A stretch of 64,000 nt of DNA from Gibbsiella quercinecans (GCF_002291425.1 NZ_CP014136.1:372001-436000); one strand, 5' to 3'; positions 45,424 to 55,135 are shown, counted from the stretch's first letter. Notes: generated by a model from the letters alone, not told the origin. Numbers and translations are program-made.

Positions 45424-46391
45424 TGCGTATCGACTACCTCATTCACATCAGGCGCTTGCTGCATGTAACCCAGCGCCTGTGAATCAACCATCAACCGCTG
45501 AATAAAGGCTTTATCCTTATCGGTTAAGGTGACCGATCAGCCGATACGCTGACGCGCATTTTTGACCAGCTCTTCAGGTGAAAGCGTTTTTCCCTGTGCT
45601 GTTTTGATTGCCTGTAACCTGAAGGCATCGGCGATGATTTTGTCGGCTGCCGCAGGATGCTGATTGATGAAGTCGACCGCTTTTTTGTGGGCGCGCAGCA
45701 GTTTAACCACGTCATCAGGACGATCTTTCAGCGTTTCCGGCTGTGCCATCAGCACATACCAGGGATAGTTTGGCTGCGCCTGATTAACGTCAAACAATAC
45801 TCTGGCATCGCCACGCAGTACCGCCTCGCTGATGAAGGGCTCCCAGGTGAAGGCGGCATCCACCACGCCCTGGCGCAGGGCGGCGGGCATATTACCAGCG
45901 GGCATACTCACAACCTGTACATCTTTATCCGCTGTCAATTTTGCCTGCTGCTCCAGCACCAAACCACGCAGTAACACATCCATACCGCTGCCTTTTTTCA
46001 CGCCGGCAATTCGTTTCCCTTTCAGGCCGGACAACTGCGTGATACTGCTGCCAGTCGGTACCATCAGCGCCGCCTGGCCACTGTTTACTTTGGCGATGAT
46101 CTGCCCCTTCAGGCCGCGTGAATACCACTGAAATACGGGGGGTGCGCCAATGTACGCGGCATCCAACTCGTGCGCCGCCAGTGCCTGGCTAATCACCGGC
46201 CCGTCGCCAAAAGATTTCAGCTCAACGTTCAACCCTTCCTGTTTATAAAAGCCCTCTTTCTCTGCGATCAGCGCAGGCGCGTTTGCCAGGGCGTAAACCC
46301 AGCCAATGCGCAGCGGTGCGGTATCTGCCGCAAAGACAGATGAGGAGATAAGAAGCCCTGGTATCAACACGGTGAAAAGTGATTTGCTCAT
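45393..46391 (-). pseudogene. ABC substrate-binding protein interrupted by an in-frame TGA
   Basis: A signal peptide (SKSLFTVLIPGLLISSSVFAA) opens a SsuA/TauA-like binding protein: LRIGWVYALANAPALIAEKEGFYKQEGLNVELKSFGDGP, GAPPVFQWYSRGLKGQ and KGSGMDVLLRGLVLE. Translation stops at 45537 after RQRIG, giving 284 residues. The same frame then runs on for 47 codons as SVTLTDKDKAF, QRLMVDSQALGYMQQAPD and NEVVDTQWLQKAG, to a stop at 45393, which restores the usual length of about 332 residues. The tail is plainly the normal C-terminus of the family. So a nonsense change (or a sequence error) removes the last helices. No Sec-type context was evident. Confidence 0.85.
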
Positions 46392-46407
46392 AATAATGTC
46401 TCTGTTT

Positions 46408-47196
46408 TTAGTGTGTTGGCGACTGTTGCATCACGTCACTGATGCGCTTGAGGAGTTCATTGCGATAAGCGGTGAAAGCGGGTAATTGGCGTGTTTCAAG
46501 ATTGCTCCGCGGGCGTGGCAAATCGATAGTGAGTTCACTGTGAATACCGCCCGGCGCCCGGTTAAGCACGATGACGCGATCGGCAAGGAACACGGCCTCA
46601 TCAATATCGTGCGTGATAAATACCGTCGTCTGACCAAGGGCAGACCATAGGCGCAGCGTCTCTTCGTTCATGTCACCACGCGTAATGGCATCAAGCGCGG
46701 CAAACGGTTCGTCCATTAACAGCACGCTGGGCTCCAGTGCCAGCGCTCGCGCTAGCGAAACGCGCTGCTGCATACCACCAGACATTTGATGTGGCAGAGA
46801 GTCTGCCGCATGGTCGAGGCCCACGCGCGCCAGGTACTGCCGAGCAAGCGCGCGTTGCGCTTTCTTATCACCCTGGTTGCGCATACGCAGGCCGAAGCGC
46901 ACATTTTCCAGTGCGCTAAGCCAGCCAAACAGTTGAGGTTGTTGAAAGACATATCCCAGAGCAGCATTCTCTGGGTACGTTTTTTCCCCGCGCACCCGTA
47001 TGCTGCCCTGTTCGGGTTGAGTAAAACCCGCAAGCAGATTCAGCAGTGTGCTTTTGCCGCAGCCGGAGGGGCCCAGTAACACCACAAACTCGCCGTCCCG
47101 GGCGTGGAAGCTAAAATCACGGAACACCGTTGCGCCGCCGGGATAGCAAAACGTTATCTGGTCTACCTTCAGCGTGGGTGTACTGCGTATATTCAT
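46408..47196 (-). CDS. ABC transporter ATP-binding protein, SsuB/TauB type
   Basis: 262 residues from the ATG at 47196 (MNIRSTPTLKVDQITF). An upstream frame to 47322 would overlap the divergent regulator gene and leave no promoter. Walker A LLGPSGCGKSTLLN, Q-loop FQQPQLFGWLSALENV, signature MSGGMQQRVSLARAL, Walker B VLLMDEPFAALDA and switch VFITHDIDEAVFLADR are intact. It is the first gene of the leftward operon. Confidence 0.9.
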   Translation of the reverse strand: MNIRSTPTLKVDQITFCYPGGATVFRDFSFHARDGEFVVLLGPSGCGKSTLLNLLAGFTQPEQGSIRVRGEKTYPENAALGYVFQQPQLFGWLSALENVRFGLRMRNQGDKKAQRALARQYLARVGLDHAADSLPHQMSGGMQQRVSLARALALEPSVLLMDEPFAALDAITRGDMNEETLRLWSALGQTTVFITHDIDEAVFLADRVIVLNRAPGGIHSELTIDLPRPRSNLETRQLPAFTAYRNELLKRISDVMQQSPTH

Positions 47197-47315
47197 CTGG
47201 GCCGCTCTGTGAAAGAATAAGTGGATGAAGTAATAATACGTATTAATACAAGCTGATCTAAGATCGCTTCTCACTAAATTAGATCCGAACGGAATACAAC
47301 CTATCTGGAGAGTGC
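47197..47315. promoter_or_regulatory. Divergent control region with overlapping palindromes
   Basis: TAATACGTATTA (47234-47245) and GTATTAATAC (47240-47249) are perfect palindromes that share six bases. GATCTAA and TTAGATC form a further inverted pair to their right. GntR/UTRA regulators commonly bind short palindromes of this type, and the gap between the divergent importer and regulator genes is only 119 bases, so this is the likely operator. Confidence 0.5.
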
Positions 47316-48032
47316 ATGACACTAGTGCGTGAAAATCTGACCTCGTTATATCGGCAAATAGCCGATACGCTACAGCAAGAGATTGCGGCGGGGCTCTATC
47401 AGCCGAGCGGCAAGCTGCCGTCGGAATCCGCGTTGGAACAACGGTTTGGCGTCAGCCGGGTGACCGTGCGTCTTGCATTAAAGTCCCTGACTGAAAACGG
47501 TCTGGTGGAGAGGAAGCAAGGGAAAGGCACCTATGTTTCAGGAAAAAAAGTGGCGCACGGTATTCACATCATGCGCAGCTTTCACGAATCGCTGAAACAG
47601 CAGGGCCTAAATGCCACAATGCGGCTGCTGCAGCGCAAAACGGTGGCAACGCCCAATGCACTACGCGAGCTGTTAGGCGAGAATGCGGCCCTGACCTTTG
47701 TCGCACGGCTTCATCTGGTGGATGATGAACCCATTGCCGTAGGCTACAGCCATTTTTCAGTCTTTACGCAGGAATTAACCTGGCAACAAACCGAACAGGA
47801 GACAACCTGGTCGCTGCTGGAGAAAAGTGCCCGGCAGCCGATCCTGCGATCGGAAATCGCCATCCGGCTCACTTATGCCGACAAAGCGCTTGCCGGTATT
47901 CTGCAGATCAACAAGGGGGCGCCACTGTTTCAGATGGAGCGAATCTCATGGTTCGCAGACAACCATTGTGCTGAACACACTGTGTTTTACATCATCCCGG
48001 AACGCTATGAATTCACCTGGAGTAACGGGTGA
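47316..48032 (+). CDS. GntR family regulator with UTRA domain
   Basis: 238 residues. Winged helix-turn-helix: LYRQIADTLQQEIAAGLYQPSGKLPSESALEQRFGVSRVTVRLALKSLTENGLVERKQGKGTYVS. The C-terminal UTRA effector domain starts near residue 85 (HIMRSFHESLKQQGL) and ends with ALFQMER-like sequence (GAPLFQMERISW). PhnF and FrlR belong to this class. It is divergent from the importer/PHP operon and probably represses it until an effector binds. Confidence 0.92.
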   Translation: MTLVRENLTSLYRQIADTLQQEIAAGLYQPSGKLPSESALEQRFGVSRVTVRLALKSLTENGLVERKQGKGTYVSGKKVAHGIHIMRSFHESLKQQGLNATMRLLQRKTVATPNALRELLGENAALTFVARLHLVDDEPIAVGYSHFSVFTQELTWQQTEQETTWSLLEKSARQPILRSEIAIRLTYADKALAGILQINKGAPLFQMERISWFADNHCAEHTVFYIIPERYEFTWSNG

Positions 48033-48226
48033 AAAAAGAAGGTGTTCGTTATCGCTAACCAGAATGATGCCATAAATGCCCGCGCGGCCTGGATGGCGAT
48101 ACAGCAACCAGACCACGAGTTATCCACCAAAACTAAAGAGCCGCCGTTGGTGCTGGTTTGGCATCAACATAGCGTTTAGGCGCTGATCCCGGTGTATCGT
48201 TGGCCTATGCACGGCAACACAAAAAA

Positions 48227-49477
48227 TTATGATTTAACGTAATCGGTGTACGCATTCTGCAACGCGATATGGTCGGCAATATACTTTGCATCATGCCATA
48301 CGCCATAGATAAATGAAGAAGCGCGGTTGACCAAATTCGGCAGGCCTACAAAGTAAATGCCACGTTCCGCGGAAATACCACGTTTATGAAAAGGCAAGCC
48401 GTTCTCATCGAATGCATCCACCTGCAACCAGCTGAAATCAAATTTAAACCCCGTGGCCCAAATAATATTGGTGATGCCGGCAGCGGCAATATCCAACTGT
48501 GATAGCGGATTGATCAGGCATTCTGGATCCGGCAGCAAGTGCCAGGCTTGCGGTTCTGGCGGCAAATCGAGGCCATTACGTTCAATATAGGCATCGGCAT
48601 CGCGTAATACGTCAAAATAAGCTTTATCACCCTCCGCAATATTCTCCGCCAGCCCCTCGGCAAAGCTCAACATGCCGTTTTCCCAATTCTTGGTGATGCC
48701 CACCAGGGTAATACCCAGGTACGCAAGACGGCGAAAGTCAACGGTTCTGCCACCTTCATAACCACTCACCGCAAACGCCACATGCTCCTTCTTGGGTTTA
48801 ATTTTCACTTCATCCCATAACCCGAGCGCGCCAAGCCACCAGCAATAGTCGCGATCGCGATACGAACGTGGCGGACGATAATGCTCACCCACCGACAAAT
48901 ACACGTCGCGGCCGGAATGTCTCAGCTCTTCGGCAATTTGCGTCCCGGACGCGCCGGCACCGACCACCAATACGCCGCCAGCCGGCAGCTGCCGTGGATT
49001 TTTATATGCGGAAGAATGGATCTGGTGCAGTGCCGCACTCTCCGGCACAATCTTCGGAAATGACGGTTTCTGGAATGGCCCGGTAGCCGCTACCACATTG
49101 GCCGCTTCAAACTCCCCCGCCGAGGTGATGACGTTAAAACCGCTGCGCCCCGACAGGCGCGTGACCCGGTAGACGTCGACACCGGTACGTACCGGCGCGT
49201 TGAGCATTTTGACGTAATCTTCGAAATATTGCGCCATGCGCGCTTTAGGCGGGAAAGCTTCCTGGGAAAGATCATCGAATTTCAGCGATGGGAAGCGATC
49301 ATGCCAGGCGGGGCCATTGGCAACCAGCGAATCCCAGCGTTCAGAACGCCAGCGTTCAGCAATGCGGCTGCGCTCTAATACGGTATGCGGTACGCCCATA
49401 AGTGAAAGATGCTCACTCATCGCAATACCGGCCTGACCCGCACCGACAATCACGGTATTGATTTTTTCTACTAGCAT
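48227..49477 (-). CDS. Flavin-containing monooxygenase
   Basis: 416 residues. FAD motif INTVIVGAGQAGIAMSEHLSLMGVPHTVLERSRIAERWRSERWDSL at the N-terminus, NADPH motif GGVLVVGAGASGTQIAEELRHSG near residue 165, and the late AD-binding ITNIIWATGFKFDFSWL. The strict Baeyer-Villiger fingerprint (FxGxxxHxxxWP) is absent; instead there is QIHSSAYKNP. It should oxygenate N, S or C centres using NADPH and O2. It is the last gene of the leftward operon after the polyamine-type permeases, separated by about 120 bases, so it may oxidise the imported compound. Confidence 0.9.
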   Translation of the reverse strand: MLVEKINTVIVGAGQAGIAMSEHLSLMGVPHTVLERSRIAERWRSERWDSLVANGPAWHDRFPSLKFDDLSQEAFPPKARMAQYFEDYVKMLNAPVRTGVDVYRVTRLSGRSGFNVITSAGEFEAANVVAATGPFQKPSFPKIVPESAALHQIHSSAYKNPRQLPAGGVLVVGAGASGTQIAEELRHSGRDVYLSVGEHYRPPRSYRDRDYCWWLGALGLWDEVKIKPKKEHVAFAVSGYEGGRTVDFRRLAYLGITLVGITKNWENGMLSFAEGLAENIAEGDKAYFDVLRDADAYIERNGLDLPPEPQAWHLLPDPECLINPLSQLDIAAAGITNIIWATGFKFDFSWLQVDAFDENGLPFHKRGISAERGIYFVGLPNLVNRASSFIYGVWHDAKYIADHIALQNAYTDYVKS

Positions 49478-49601
49478 ATGGAATCCCTAAATATAATCGA
49501 CCCCAATCTTTTCATTGCTGATCATCATCGGGTGTCGTATTAATGATAATCAGGATATTTAAATACAGTGTTCAGGAAAAATAAGGCACTGGTGGAATCA
49601 A

Positions 49602-50420
49602 TCAGTGCCCTGCTTCAACATTCAATACCTTCCCTAATCCTAAAAACTTGTTGGCAACAATTAATATCACCGCTGTCACGGTAATATAAATTACCGAAAG
49701 TGCCGCCAGAGTCGGATCGGCAAATTCACGCACATAGTTGTACATGGCAACCGGCAAGGTCTGCGTCGCCTGCGTGGTAATAAATAGCGAAGCCGTGAAT
49801 TCATTGAAAGAAAGAATGGCTGCAAACATCCAGCCACCAAACAGCCCAGGTAGAATCAGCGGTATGGTGATGGTCCACACCACGCGCAGCGGCGATGCGC
49901 CGAGACTTGCGGCCGCCAGCTCAATGCGTTGTTCCAGGTTTTTCAGTGAAACGTATACGCTACGCAATACAAACGGCAGCACCAACACGATATGGCAGAA
50001 AATCACCAGCCCATAGCCACGGCTAAGGCCCAGTTGCGAAACCAGCATCAACAAGCCAAGGCCGATAGTGAAATGGGGAATGAACAACGGCGATAACAGC
50101 ACCCCTTCCAGCACCTGTTTACAAGAGAACGTGTAACGCTCAATGGCAATGGCCAGCGTTGTCCCAATGATCACCGCCAGCGTCGAAGCCCATGCGGTAA
50201 CAATCAGCCCGGAATAAAAACCCTGGCGAAAATCGTCATAACTGACGGCACGCTCAAACCAACGCAGTGACCAGCCTTTCGGCGGGAAGAACAGCACCGA
50301 TGTACTGCTGAATGCAGAGATAAAGACCACGATAGTCGGCAGCATGACAAAGACCAGAATAGCGATCACCAGCATCCGGCCGAGCAGTGTGACCCATTTA
50401 TCATTATTTGATCGCGTCAC
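49602..50420 (-). CDS. ABC transporter permease, PotC-like
   Basis: 272 residues with six hydrophobic segments and the EAA loop RIELAAASLGASPLRVVWTITIPLILPGLFGGWMFAAIL, as in polyamine-type permeases. It starts one base after the partner permease gene. Together they form the channel of the importer whose ATPase is encoded at 56764-57912. Confidence 0.9.
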   Translation of the reverse strand: MTRSNNDKWVTLLGRMLVIAILVFVMLPTIVVFISAFSSTSVLFFPPKGWSLRWFERAVSYDDFRQGFYSGLIVTAWASTLAVIIGTTLAIAIERYTFSCKQVLEGVLLSPLFIPHFTIGLGLLMLVSQLGLSRGYGLVIFCHIVLVLPFVLRSVYVSLKNLEQRIELAAASLGASPLRVVWTITIPLILPGLFGGWMFAAILSFNEFTASLFITTQATQTLPVAMYNYVREFADPTLAALSVIYITVTAVILIVANKFLGLGKVLNVEAGH

Positions 50421-50421
50421 C

Positions 50422-51276
50422 TTAATGCCCTCCCATCTCGTTCAGGAAACGGGTCATTCGTTTTAAAGACGCCAGTAGCAAAATTGTCAGCACTAATCCG
50501 GCAATACTCAGCGCCGCTGCAAACGGAAAGTTCATCGACGAAAAGCCAAGTTGGTAAACCAGGGTTGCCACTGTGCTCACACGACCGCCGCCAATCAGCT
50601 GTGGCGTGGCGAACGCACTGAATGTCCAGGCAAAGGCAGTGGTCAAACTGGAGACAATACCGGGAATGGATAATGGAATCGTCACCGTCAGCAAAGTGCG
50701 AACGGGCCCCGCCCCCAGACTCATCGCGGCTTTTTCGTAGTCCGGGTTGATATGTGAAAGCGCGGTAGCCAGCATCAATACCATGATCGGCATCGTTACA
50801 TGCACCAGCGCCACAACAACGCCGCTCTGGGTAAACATAAATTGAATCGGTTTATCGATTAGCCCAATACTCAGCAATAGGCTATTCAGAAACCCGCTGT
50901 TACCCAGCACAATAATCCAGGAATAGGTACGTACTACTTCACCAAGAAACAGCGGCGTAATCGCCACGATCAGGATGACAGATTTGATCCACGCCGTGCG
51001 CGTGCGCACCAGTGCATAGGCCAGCGGATAGCTCATCAGCAGGCCAAACACGGCAGTTTTAGCACTGAGCATCACCGTGTTGATAAACGCATTGGCATAC
51101 ACCGTCTTAAACAAGCTGTTAAAATTGGCCAAGGTAAATCCACCCACGTCTAGCGCGCCGGGAATATACGCCCGCACGCTAAACTGCATGACGGTGAACA
51201 TAGCGACAATCAGCCCGAGCGCAGTCAGCATGGCGGGAATGATGAACCAGGGTAAAAATGTCGGATTTTTCGTCAT
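50422..51276 (-). CDS. ABC transporter permease, PotB-like
   Basis: 284 residues from the ATG at 51276 (TKNPTFLPWFIIPAMLTALG), the usual length. An ATG at 51354 would overlap the preceding binding-protein gene and adds an atypical tail. The EAA loop is EKAAMSLGAGPVRTLLTVTIPLSIPGIVSS. Six hydrophobic segments. Confidence 0.88.
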   Translation of the reverse strand: MTKNPTFLPWFIIPAMLTALGLIVAMFTVMQFSVRAYIPGALDVGGFTLANFNSLFKTVYANAFINTVMLSAKTAVFGLLMSYPLAYALVRTRTAWIKSVILIVAITPLFLGEVVRTYSWIIVLGNSGFLNSLLLSIGLIDKPIQFMFTQSGVVVALVHVTMPIMVLMLATALSHINPDYEKAAMSLGAGPVRTLLTVTIPLSIPGIVSSLTTAFAWTFSAFATPQLIGGGRVSTVATLVYQLGFSSMNFPFAAALSIAGLVLTILLLASLKRMTRFLNEMGGH

Positions 51277-51350
51277 AGACGTGACTGCCTGAATAAAGTG
51301 TTGCGGCCAACCGTTAAGTGACGGGCAGCAGCGAGCGCCGCCCGTTGAAC

Positions 51351-52382
51351 TCAATGCGACATGATGTTTTCAGAGAACCACTGCCGCCATTCCGCGGTTT
51401 TCTCGGCACGCAGTTCCGGGTCGGTGTTGATGGTGGCATCCCATTGAGCGGCGGTGGTCAGCATGCCCGGCAGTTTCGCCAGTTCTGGATCAATATGCGC
51501 GTTGGTTACCGTCGGACTACCGCGGTAAATCGTCGCCACCTGTTCCTGAATATCCGGCCTCAGCGCGATATTCAGGAACGTGTAGGCAAGATCGACGTGT
51601 TTAGTGCCTTTATTGATGCCGATGGTATCCACACCAAGAATTGCGCCCTCTTTCGGGATGGCGAGCTTAATATCGACGCCTTCCTTAATCATGCTGTAGG
51701 CATTCATTGATAACATCACCTGCACCGGGGTTTCGCCGGTGGAGATCAGCTGTTGGCTATTGGCATCGTCGATATAGAAGGATTTAATATTAGGCATCAG
51801 CGCTTTCAACTTCGCCTGACCTTGTTCCCAATGCGCAGCATCAGTGCCAGAGAGTTTTGCGGATACCGCAATAATATGGCTCGGATCCCAGTCCGGCAGT
51901 GCCAATGTGCTTTTCAGCTCAGGTTTCCACAGGTCGTTCCAGCTAGCGAAGGTTTCGCCTTCGGGTACCAGGTCGGGACGATAGCCGATGGTGTAGACAT
52001 ACCCCCACACGCCTAAGTGATACGGGCTGACCTTAGCCTGCTTCACCAGATTGACCGAATTGGGGATTTTAGTCATATCAAGCTTTTCAAACAGACCGCT
52101 GTTGGTATACAGGTAGCCGACATGTGCGGTAGTAAAGGTGACATCGGTTTCCGGTGTTCCCCCCGCCAGCCTGGCTTTACTCAAGCGATCGATAGTGCCG
52201 CCGGTGACAAACTGCACGTCCACGCCGGTTTCTTTGGTGAATTCTTTTGCGATGGTTTGCTCAATGAGATCCTTAAAACTGCCGCCCCAGGTGCTGACGA
52301 TCAGCTTATCTGCAGCCATCGCGTTCCCGGCACTGAACACAGTCGTCGTCAACAACGTCAAGGCATACATCTTACGCAACAT
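51351..52382 (-). CDS. ABC transporter substrate-binding protein, polyamine type
   Basis: 343 residues from the ATG at 52382, which follows GGGGACGAG and begins a signal peptide ending NAMA. The open frame upstream to 52670 is not the N-terminus of such a protein. The mature part (DKLIVSTWGGSFKDLIEQTIAKEFTKETGVDVQF, LDWDPSHI-like LALPDWDPSHIIAVS, and a late YRGSPTVTNAHIDPELAKLPG) follows PotD/PotF-like proteins. It is the first gene of the leftward operon. The ligand is unknown. Confidence 0.9.
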   Translation of the reverse strand: MLRKMYALTLLTTTVFSAGNAMAADKLIVSTWGGSFKDLIEQTIAKEFTKETGVDVQFVTGGTIDRLSKARLAGGTPETDVTFTTAHVGYLYTNSGLFEKLDMTKIPNSVNLVKQAKVSPYHLGVWGYVYTIGYRPDLVPEGETFASWNDLWKPELKSTLALPDWDPSHIIAVSAKLSGTDAAHWEQGQAKLKALMPNIKSFYIDDANSQQLISTGETPVQVMLSMNAYSMIKEGVDIKLAIPKEGAILGVDTIGINKGTKHVDLAYTFLNIALRPDIQEQVATIYRGSPTVTNAHIDPELAKLPGMLTTAAQWDATINTDPELRAEKTAEWRQWFSENIMSH

Positions 52383-52746
52383 ATTCTCGTCCCCAATGAA
52401 TGAAATGGCCGTTATGGATGCTCTGAACCACCACTGATGCCCCACGGCGCGGCGCGCTAAAACAGTGCAAAGGTGGCTCCCTGGTGTGAAACCGATTCTG
52501 CCGCCACGCAGAGATTCGGTAAAACAGCATTTCCCTTGCTCTTGCATCAGAATTTCTGACGCTAAAAAAAGCGCTGCTTTGCAACAGATTTCCTTAAGCA
52601 TGGGTAAGGCAGAAGCGAATGGGTTACAGGCATAAAGTAGGTAATTATGCTGCCATTGAAATCCAGGCATGATAAATGCATGGTGACCAGCACTATTAGA
52701 ATGACTGACGAGACATTATCTCGTCGGCGATCTCAGGAGAACCTGC
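52383..52746. promoter_or_regulatory. Divergent control region, importer / LysR
   Basis: A 364-bp gap between the leftward binding-protein gene and the rightward LysR gene. It should contain both promoters and LysR sites, but no clear dyad was identified. A frame open on the minus strand here has no features of a real protein. Confidence 0.4.
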
Positions 52747-53709
52747 ATGCTCAGTCGCATAACCCAGCGTCAGCTGGAATATTTTGTCGCATCCGGGGAG
52801 GCTGGCAGCATTATCGGTGCATCGGAACGTATCCATGTTTCATCTCCGTCAATTTCTGCCGCTATCACACACATTGAATCCGAGCTCGGCGTACAGTTAT
52901 TCGTGCGCCATCATGCGCAAGGCGTATCGCTCACGGCTATCGGGCATCAGGTATTAAAAGAGGCGAAGCTGATCCTGGAACAGATGTCAAACCTCTACAC
53001 CATTGCGTCAGAATCACTCAACAACGTGCGCGGCCCATTACGGGTCGGCTGTCTGGATACGCTGGCGCCGATGCTAATCCCAGAGTTGGTATTCGGTTTT
53101 GGCCGCGCTTTCCCGGGGGTGCGTATCACGTTGGTTGAGGGCAATCATGAGCAATTACTGAAACAGCTGCGTTCCGCCGATATCGATATCGCCCTGACCT
53201 ACGATCTGGTGCCGGCCAACGACATTACGTTTCAGTCGTTGGCCCAGTTGCCGCCGTATGTGATGGTCGGCGAGCATCACCCTTTTGCTACGCAATCGGC
53301 AGTGACCATTCAGGATTTAGCCACCGAGCTGATGGTGTTGCTGGACATACCGTGGAGTCGTGAATACTTCATCGGGCTGTTTAGTGAAGCCGGTGTGGTG
53401 CCAAATATCGTCATGCGATCGAGAAATCTGGAAGTCGTGCGAGCGATGGTGGCCAACGGTGTCGGCTTTGGTATCACCAACGTGCGGCCAAAAGCTAACC
53501 TGTCGCAAGATGGCAAGCGTGTGATTCGTGTGCGACTGGCGGGCGTTAATAAGCCGATGCATCTCGGCTATGCAACTATCGCCCATGTGCAGCACTCAAT
53601 GGTGGTCAATGCCTTCGCCGAACGCTGCCGCATGTTTATCTCGGATCAGTACATACCCGGCATGGCAGCACCGAGTTATTTCGATCCGCAAGTGGTGAAA
53701 GTCGCATAA
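52747..53709 (+). CDS. LysR family regulator
   Basis: 320 residues. Helix-turn-helix: SRITQRQLEYFVASGEAGSIIGASERIHVSSPSISAAITHIESELGVQLF. The effector domain starts GPLRVGCLDTLAPMLIPELV. TCAGGAGAACC provides a ribosome site. It sits between the two halves of the polyamine-type import locus, divergent from the binding protein/permease operon and convergent with the hydroxyacid dehydrogenase, and so probably regulates one or both. Confidence 0.9.
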   Translation: MLSRITQRQLEYFVASGEAGSIIGASERIHVSSPSISAAITHIESELGVQLFVRHHAQGVSLTAIGHQVLKEAKLILEQMSNLYTIASESLNNVRGPLRVGCLDTLAPMLIPELVFGFGRAFPGVRITLVEGNHEQLLKQLRSADIDIALTYDLVPANDITFQSLAQLPPYVMVGEHHPFATQSAVTIQDLATELMVLLDIPWSREYFIGLFSEAGVVPNIVMRSRNLEVVRAMVANGVGFGITNVRPKANLSQDGKRVIRVRLAGVNKPMHLGYATIAHVQHSMVVNAFAERCRMFISDQYIPGMAAPSYFDPQVVKVA

Positions 53710-53747
53710 CCGCGCCATCGCCCAGCACGCCGGTGATGGGCGACGAC

Positions 53748-54677
53748 TCAGTAGCCGCGTGCTGGAAATACCTGATTCAGCACCGGCTCACCGCGTGTGA
53801 TGCGCAGAATATTGTCTGCTACCTGCCGTGCGGCGCTGGCAGGGATCGCCACGGATGCCAGATGCGGCGTAATCAGCACATTCTCCATCGCCCATAGCGG
53901 ATCATCAGAAGGCAACGGTTCGCGATCAAACACGTCCAGCGTGGCCCCGGCAATCTGTCCATTGCACAACGCCTGCGTCAGCGCAGCCTGATCGACGATG
54001 GCACCGCGCGACACATTGATAAACGAAGAACCGCTGGGCAAACGTGCCAGCCGTTCTGCGTTCAGCAACCCTTGCGTTTCTGGCGTCAATGGCAGCATCA
54101 CCACCAATATGTCAGTGGTGGAGAGAAAATCATCCAGCGACGCGATGCCGCTGCTGCAGACAATGCCCTCAAGCGTTTTCTGCGAGCGTGACCAGCCACG
54201 CACGTCGAATCCTTGTCTCACCAGTTCCAGAGCCGCATAAGATCCTAACTCCCCCAACCCCAGCACGCCCACACGTATACTGGCCGGCAAGCGAGGATGC
54301 AGATAATGCCAACGATGCTCACGCTGTGCGCGCTCAAACGCCGGAATATCACGTGCGTAACGCAGCACAGCAAACAACACATAGCCCGCCATCATCCGTG
54401 CCATATCCGGATCTGACAGGCGGATGATCGGGATATCCGGCAGATCGTCACGCCCTACCAGAGAATCGACGCCGGCACCCAGATTCACCAGTAACTTAAG
54501 GTTGCGATATGGCGTGAAAAAGCCGTGCGGCGGTTTCCACGCCAGCGCGTAATGAACGGAATCGGCATCCTGCACCTCATCGGCGCGGCAAAGGGTTATC
54601 CCCGGCAGATGCGGCGCAAGCAGCGCTGACCACCCTTCAAAGCTGTCGAATTCGCTGTAAAACACCAGGATACTCAT
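53748..54677 (-). CDS. D-2-hydroxyacid dehydrogenase, GhrA-like
   Basis: 309 residues. NAD(P) motif VGVLGLGELGSYAALELVRQG near residue 137 followed by RSQ (NADP preference). Catalytic triad candidates are the Arg in NVSRGAIVDQAAL, the Glu in VFDREPLPSDDPLW and the His in LITPHLASV. Such enzymes reduce glyoxylate or hydroxypyruvate. It overlaps the AroQ-like gene by four bases and is the last gene of the second operon. Confidence 0.9.
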   Translation of the reverse strand: MSILVFYSEFDSFEGWSALLAPHLPGITLCRADEVQDADSVHYALAWKPPHGFFTPYRNLKLLVNLGAGVDSLVGRDDLPDIPIIRLSDPDMARMMAGYVLFAVLRYARDIPAFERAQREHRWHYLHPRLPASIRVGVLGLGELGSYAALELVRQGFDVRGWSRSQKTLEGIVCSSGIASLDDFLSTTDILVVMLPLTPETQGLLNAERLARLPSGSSFINVSRGAIVDQAALTQALCNGQIAGATLDVFDREPLPSDDPLWAMENVLITPHLASVAIPASAARQVADNILRITRGEPVLNQVFPARGY

Positions 54678-55123
54678 GCAGCGCCCGCCTTGACTAAATT
54701 GACCGCTGCATCAATGGCTAACTCGTAACCCAGCACGCCGAGGCCGGCAATCACGCCGGTTGCCGCTTTAGATACCATTGAATGATGACGGAACGGCTCA
54801 CGCTGCCAGATATTGCTCATATGCGCTTCGATAATTGGGCCGTCAAACATCAGGAGCGCGTCGAGAATGGGCACGGAGCTATAGCTCAAACCCGCAGCAT
54901 TGATAATTAATCCAGCCGCGTGCTGACGCGCTTCCTGGATCCAGTCGACCAATACGCCTTCGTGATTGCTCTGACGAAACTGCAGCGTGATACCCTGCGC
55001 CGCGGCACGGCGCTGACAGCGTTCACTAATACTGGCAAAACTCTCGCTGCCGTAGGCGCCGTTTTTATCCATGCCATACAGATTGGCGTTCGGCCCATTA
55101 AGAAAAAAAATCTGCGGCGACAT
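54674..55123 (-). CDS. Type II 3-dehydroquinase-like protein, catalytic Arg replaced
   Basis: 149 residues with the type II dehydroquinase fold: FLNGPNANLYGMDKNGAYGSES, QSNHEGVLVDWIQEA, IIEAHMSNIWQREPFRHHSMVS and VIAGLGVLGYELAI. The Tyr (Y24), Asn (N75) and His (H101) of the active site remain. The essential Arg of the mobile loop, usually in GxREPxxYG, is Asp here (D19, GMDKNGAYG), and the NPxAYTHTS loop is NAAGLSYSS (His to Tyr). It is unlikely to be the housekeeping AroQ; it may dehydrate a related cyclic or open-chain acid in this cluster. Confidence 0.85.
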   Translation of the reverse strand: MSPQIFFLNGPNANLYGMDKNGAYGSESFASISERCQRRAAAQGITLQFRQSNHEGVLVDWIQEARQHAAGLIINAAGLSYSSVPILDALLMFDGPIIEAHMSNIWQREPFRHHSMVSKAATGVIAGLGVLGYELAIDAAVNLVKAGAA

Positions 55124-55135
55124 TCAAACTCCTGA

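Noticed and set aside
45537-45539. Selenocysteine codon in the binding protein
   Set aside because: This protein class does not use Sec, and no convincing SECIS-like hairpin follows the TGA; a nonsense change or sequence error is simpler.
48041-48180. Plus-strand open stretch after the UTRA regulator (VFVIANQNDAINARAAW and onward)
   Set aside because: No start codon and no recognised family; could be a fragment, but it cannot be supported as a gene.
51351-52670. Long N-terminal extension of the polyamine-type binding protein
   Set aside because: The extra 96 residues have no signal peptide or family match, whereas the ATG at 52382 has a ribosome site and a signal sequence directly after it.
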